Part shown: piece by piece, positions 59,416 through 64,000 of the stretch
How the letters are laid out: every line of letters begins with the position of its first letter
Numbering within the stretch: position 1 is the stretch's first letter
Assembly: GCF_000276665.1 (NCBI RefSeq)
Contig: NW_004955476.1
Coordinates: 8,057,642 to 8,121,641, forward strand
Length of the DNA: 64,000 nucleotides
DNA from: Chinchilla lanigera
Lineage: Eukaryota; Chordata; Mammalia; Rodentia; Chinchillidae
Reading direction: 5' to 3'
Notes under the pieces: generated by a model
What the model was told of the DNA's origin: nothing
What the model saw: only the letters and a program-made list of their open reading frames with translations
Database searches by the model: none
Translations under genes and position numbers: made by a program

Positions 59416-59811
59416 CCACATGTCTTGGCTACTTTCCTCTCATTGCTGAGACAAAATACCTGACCCCCAAAGTTAAGGAAGGAAAGGTTTATTTAGCTCA
59501 CAATTTGTGGAGGTTTCAGTCTGTAATTAGCTGGCTCCAAGGCAGGGTGGCACATGGCACAGGGAAACAGTTCAAGGCAAAAGCATCAAGAGCAAAAGAT
59601 GGGGAGGACAAGCCTCTTTCCTTCCCTTGTATTGTAAGCAGGCTACCCCCAGGGGGAGGGGTGGCTGGTGTAGCACTCACACCATCTCTCTGCCCTCCAC
59701 TTACACAGGATGAGGGTGTTTACAAAGTAAGGACCCTGGCTCCCTGCTGAGTGGCTTAGTTAAACTTCTAAACTTCTTATATTGACACAATGTATCAATC
59801 ACTACACCACA
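59416..59811 (-). mobile_element. MaLR-type solo LTR (copy D) with target duplication
   Basis: The LTR occupies 59421-59806, opening TGTCTTGGCTAC and closing ACTACA, so it has TG…CA ends. The 5-base direct repeat CCACA flanks it exactly (59416-59420 and 59807-59811). In sense on the minus strand it carries the AATAAA signal (seen as TTTATT near 59490). Non-coding; no internal retroviral region. Confidence 0.88.
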
Positions 59812-59814
59812 CTT

Positions 59815-60870
59815 AAAACCTGAATGTGTGGTTCTCATGTCTTATGGAAGAATGATGAATATGAAAATATTAGAGATGCAGCTAACACTAACCAAACCTC
59901 CATCACTGTGTCTAATGTGTTTATATTGTGAAAATGATTGTCGCCGCATCACCAATTTGCAAAGCATTGTTGGGAGGAAGGAAATGAGGTGTGCCTCATT
60001 ACACAAAAGAGGATATTGTTACTGTTCAAATATCTCCGAGAGCAGCGTTTACAACACTGCATTCTTAGGAAGCCATACTCACGGTTAAGGATGCTTCTAA
60101 ATCTTTGTGTATAAGCAATCAAATAATCAGGAACTCAGTTTTTCCTGTTTAATTTAGGACTCTACACCTAGTGAAAGAGCCTGCACATTATGGATTGTAA
60201 AGATTGTGCTCCTATTTTGAGTGTTTTGACTAGGAAAGGATCACAGGGTGGCCCTTGGTCCCTCTCCCCCTTTCTACATGTGTGTTTGAGGCTGGGTACC
60301 CTCTCTTCAGCGATGCTTGGGGACATGGGCAGAACTTCATCTCATACTGACTGTGGAAAGACACTGTGACTTGGAAGTGAAAATAGTTCTAGAGATTGTA
60401 AACGGCAAAAGCAGAGGGGAAGGGAGACAGAAAACGATAAGAAATATAGCTAAATATTGATATATACAGAAAACGAAAACAGAAGAAACGCTCTTTCTGA
60501 AATACGTAATTAAAAGGAAGATAGAGTAGGCAGATGGAGTCAGTACTTACAGGTTGCTAATGTATCTGAAATTCTCAGAGAATAAAAGTGTTGCTACTAA
60601 TTTTACAGCTTCACAGTTTATAGCTTGTTGCTGCTTATAACAGGCTGTGCACCATTAACACTTGGTGTTCCAGAGAAGACAGCTTGCATTTAAAAATTAA
60701 ACCCAGTAGAGTATCACCACACGATTTCTGACTGGCTTAGATTATTTATGTGAAAAGGTCATGAAAATGAAGGTGATTATGTATGGCTTGCAGTGACCAT
60801 CTTCTAGTCATCCTCTTTCTTATCACAGACACTTCACATGTCATAGAGAAGACCCAGGGTCTGAACGCTT
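59815..60870. other. Unassigned sequence
   Basis: No named repeat and no gene. Confidence 0.45.
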
Positions 60871-60874
60871 ATTT

Positions 60875-61130
60875 TATTTCAGCAAATATTTATTGGGTGC
60901 CTATTGCAACCAGGGGCTCCTCCCAGTCCATAGGTTGTGTCAGAGAATGAAACAGACTGAGACTTCTACACATTCTCAAATTTCGTGAGAAAGTGGATGG
61001 GGAACAAAGTTGAAAGCTTACATAGTATATTAAAAGGTGACAGGGCAGAGACTTTATAAAGGGGCTACATGGTTTTACAGGTGACGGGGACTGAGGAATG
61101 TCCATGGAGGACTGTGGGAGACAGAGACCA
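60875..61130 (-). repeat. L2-like element, minus strand
   Basis: The plus strand reads 'cagcaaatatttattgggtg', 'cctattgcaaccaggggctc', 'gagaatgaaacagactgaga' and 'tggatggggaacaaagttg', the complement layout of the L2-like repeat at 9435. Confidence 0.5.
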
Positions 61131-61134
61131 AGTG

Positions 61135-61885
61135 CACTGGCCGTGTTGTTTCTGACAGGAGAGAGGAGAGCTCAGCTTGAGGTTACTCAGGCAGTGAAGG
61201 AAGAAAAATGGAACACAAGAATGGGGAGTGATTCGCTCAGGTGACATGAACCTTACCAACCATGATAAGTTCTTGGCTCGGAATATGAGGGAATTTGGGA
61301 TTTGTTTCGGGAATGCAGAGGAACAGAACACGTGGGCTCCCATGTAAGTGTGAAGTCTGACTGGCAGGGCTCATCTCCAGGCCAGGTTCAGATTATTCAG
61401 GCTCATCATTTCACTGCTGTGCACGGCCATAGAAAAAGTCAGTCCTAGCTACCAAGCCCTTAAGCAGCAGAACAGGAATAACTTTTAACCAAAAGCATTT
61501 TTCTCAGCCAAAATTTGATAACAGTGCAAAAGTGATTCCAATTTGCTACATCTGGAAGATGGTCAGCATCCAGCCTGGCCCACTGCTACCTTCAACTACT
61601 GAATGAGACTCAGTTTCCCTTCCCAGACGTTGAAGCAAGAGCGGGATTCAAGAGAACTCATTGCCTCCAGAAGCTGCAGGGAGAGCGCTTGCCCACGGCC
61701 CCACAAGGCAAGCCTGGCACACTGCTGTGTGCCACACTCTGCATTGGCAGAGAGGTCGTTCCCAAAGGTACCATTACACCACTGCCAGCGCCATGAATGC
61801 GATGGGATTTCTGCTAAATGTGTTAAAACACAAGGTGGTCTCCACCATCATTAGCATGTAGAAGATAAGAATTTGATCACTCTGA
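61135..61885. other. Unassigned sequence
   Basis: No gene and no named repeat. Confidence 0.45.
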
Positions 61886-61888
61886 AAA

Positions 61889-61976
61889 TATCTATCTATC
61901 TATCTATCTATATAGACAGAGAGAGAGAGAGAGAGAGAAGAGACAGAGACACAGACACAGACACAGAGAGACAGGG
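61889..61976 (+). repeat. (TCTA)n(GA)n(GACACA)n compound microsatellite
   Basis: TCTA tetranucleotides (61889-61914), GA dinucleotides (61918-61939), then degenerate CAGACA/GACACA copies. Confidence 0.95.
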
Positions 61977-62334
61977 AACCAAAAAATATATACACAATTC
62001 AGGAAAAGAAAAACTTGTGTAAGCATTTTAATACAAAATTTATGAAGACATCATGAGACGAATACAAGTTACCTTTGGCCTCTGTGGTGACAAGAGGTGC
62101 TCCAAGTGGTGGCATCAGCTTCCAGCCATTTATCAGTACAGTGAGCTGCAACTGGGTGACCTCGGTCACTGAGATCGCTGCACATGCATGTCCAATTTCG
62201 AGTCTAGGGCCGGCGGTGTGGTGGGTTTTCCACTAAATACACCATCCTCTAGGGGCCCCCATACAAGGATAACACTATCTGTTGAATAAACATACTATTT
62301 TTCTTTTCCTGAAGTATGAACACATTTTTAGTTC

Positions 62335-62400
62335 TTTATATCTATATCTATATCTGTATCTGTACCTGTATCATCTATATCTGTATCTATATCTATATAT
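62335..62400 (+). repeat. (TATCTA/TATCTG)n microsatellite
   Basis: Degenerate hexanucleotide array alternating TATCTA and TGTATC units. Confidence 0.92.
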
Positions 62401-62404
62401 AATC

Positions 62405-64000
62405 TTCAAAGGCATTTGATCGTGATAAACACAAGACTTAGGCAGTGTGAGCTCTAGAAGGCTGAGCCCTCCTGGCTGATAACAGCAGGGGCATTCTCAT
62501 AAGTGGGACAATAGCTGAGGCTGGAAACAAGTCAGGCTGAGTGTACTTGTCCAAAAACCATCTTTGCTCAGAAGTTAATTTTCCCAAGCCTTGACAAACC
62601 TACAAACTACAATTTTACATTTAAATCCCAGGGACATTCAGGTGCACAGAAAATCCTTTGTCAAAAGGAATTCCTCCACCACGGAAATGTGTTCTGTGGG
62701 CAGAGGCTTGGCAAGGCTGGGAAGCAGAGCCGAACCTGCAGTGCCTGTGTCCCAGTGTCAGGGTCTGACCTCATCTGCCCCCCGACCCCAGCTGGCCCTG
62801 CAGTCTTCTGTGGAGTCGCGGTCTCACAGAGATTCTACCCTCATGCAGTCTCACTCCTTGCTTCTTTTCACCTTCACTGGCTTGGGTCCTCATTTTCTCT
62901 GAGTGTCACATCTTGTGCCCTTGAAGTCTTATGGGCTCTCTGACAAGAGCTACCTCAGTACCAATCTAGCGATCCCAAGATCTAAGCATCTGTTCCTCTA
63001 CAAAAAAAGGCTTTCCCTCATAGCCTGGGTGAGGTGAGCTGATCTACCTCAAGCTGCAACCAGACTTCTACTTAATTCAATTCAACGTAAAGTGTATGTT
63101 TCTTAGTTCCCTCAAAAAATTTGAACCATTGTTTACTGATAGATACCAATGTCCTAAAAGAGGGATTGAAGAGAGAGCACACCAAACAGCATGACTCAGT
63201 AACTTTTTACTGATGTTTTGTATGCAATGACCTCAATAAACTTAGTGTTCACAGAGCAGCTGTTGATCTGGAATCACAGCGTCCTAAGGGGCAGCCCTCC
63301 CTCCTGTCTTCCCCGGGCCCCCTTGGCCTTTGACTATCACTCTTAGGAAGGTGCTGGTGGAGGTAGTAGAGCACTGACTGACGAGAGAGACAAGTCCTGC
63401 TGTGGCATCTTTTGGAGAAGCAAATGCACAGCTCTGTGGAAGAATGTGGGCAGAAGACCCAGGGCGGAGGGAGCAGCCCCTCACCTTCTCTGTAGTTAGA
63501 GAGTGAGCCCCCCCAGTCCCACTGGCTCAGGGCTGCCCAGACCATCCACAGCTGACCAGGTCTCAAGCTCAGGAGCCTGAGACCAGTTACGGGCCTCTCC
63601 TGGGGTCAGCTGGAGAGTATAAAAGAAGGCAGAGGTGAGAGCTGAGGTAGGCCTGCAGACAGCCTGATTGGGAAGCCCACCACCCCTTGACAATGTTCTG
63701 AACCCTGAGCCAGGGGCCTGTGAAGTGCAGAGATATAGTTCCTGCTGTTGCAGGGAAGAGGGGGAAAAGTGACCCAGGGTATTCTATTTTCTTTATCTTT
63801 GATTTTATTGTCTTCTGGTGAAAAGAAATGCACGTGTAATGCTCACAGAGAGTCTTGTGAAGAATTAGGCTGTGTTCTATATAGGCACCGGCTCCCCATG
63901 GTGAACGCAATCATGCATTATGAACATAGACTCATAAAGAGGAAAGGAGTTTGGCCACCACCTCCTCCTTTCTGCTGTGCTTTTGCTTCATTTGAAGGAG
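62405..64000. other. Unassigned sequence with an isolated TATA-like site
   Basis: No recognised repeat. Several overlapping chance frames. A TATA-like site lies at 63618. Confidence 0.4.
63618..63625 (+). promoter_or_regulatory. TATA-box-like site
   Basis: TATAAAAG in a GC-moderate setting, followed by GAAGGCAGAGGTGAGAGCTG. It could mark a plus-strand transcription start about 25-30 bases downstream. No start codon, splice donor or coding exon can be tied to it inside the window. Confidence 0.25.

Noticed and set aside
1..64000. CRISPR arrays, bacterial operons, tRNA or rRNA genes
   Set aside because: None seen. The tRNA-like pieces are ID-type SINEs with A-rich or CA-rich tails, not functional tRNA genes.

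Overview
This is an intron-like or intergenic stretch of a mammalian nuclear genome, most likely a rodent. Base composition is AT-leaning and CpG-poor, no CpG island is visible, microsatellites are abundant, and no protein-coding gene can be followed across exons. The repeat content supports a rodent: tRNA-Ala-derived ID SINEs (27604-27703, 38945-39042), B1/7SL-type SINEs (22504, 43257, 47981), and chimeric B1+ID elements (43682, 56740). Older families shared by mammals are also present: MIR, L2, MER5-type hAT MITEs, MaLR LTRs and a mariner fossil. Chimeric B1-ID elements are typical of non-murid rodents; the genus is not resolved from sequence alone.

Layout. 0-10 kb: a candidate 45-nt minus-strand microexon (231-275), a dead mariner transposase (about 833-1530), L2 tails, a 210-bp GAAA purine tract, an old L1/HAL1-like remnant and a minus-strand L2-like element. 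10-27 kb: mostly unique sequence with microsatellites, MIR copies, an L1 with an inverted 5' part (20.8-21.6 kb), palindromes, an ID element with a CA-type tail, and two minus-strand MaLR LTRs. 27-41 kb: two plus-strand MaLR LTRs, one split by a young ID insertion; MIRs; a 37-bp minisatellite; a second ID copy with an internal deletion; and three of four CTCF-like motifs in one orientation. 41-50 kb: a SINE cluster (43-44 kb), homeodomain-motif-rich unique DNA (46.7-46.9 kb), an LTR-derived sequence ending in poly(A) (48.5-48.9 kb) with an inverted relative near 49.9 kb, and a perfect 19-bp-stem hairpin at 49201-49245. 50-64 kb: an L1 nested inside another L1 with a 16-bp target duplication (52.2-54.35 kb), two related MaLR solo LTRs (57.7 and 59.4 kb, the latter with TG...CA ends and a 5-bp target duplication), more microsatellites, and an isolated TATA-like site near the right end.

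Functionally, nothing here forms a gene system. The window records layered retrotransposition plus a few possible regulatory or splicing signals. Family names for repeats come from recognised consensus features, not from a database search. Boundaries are approximate except where target duplications fix them. Open reading frames in the window (longest 150 codons) look like chance or repeat-derived frames and are not called as genes.
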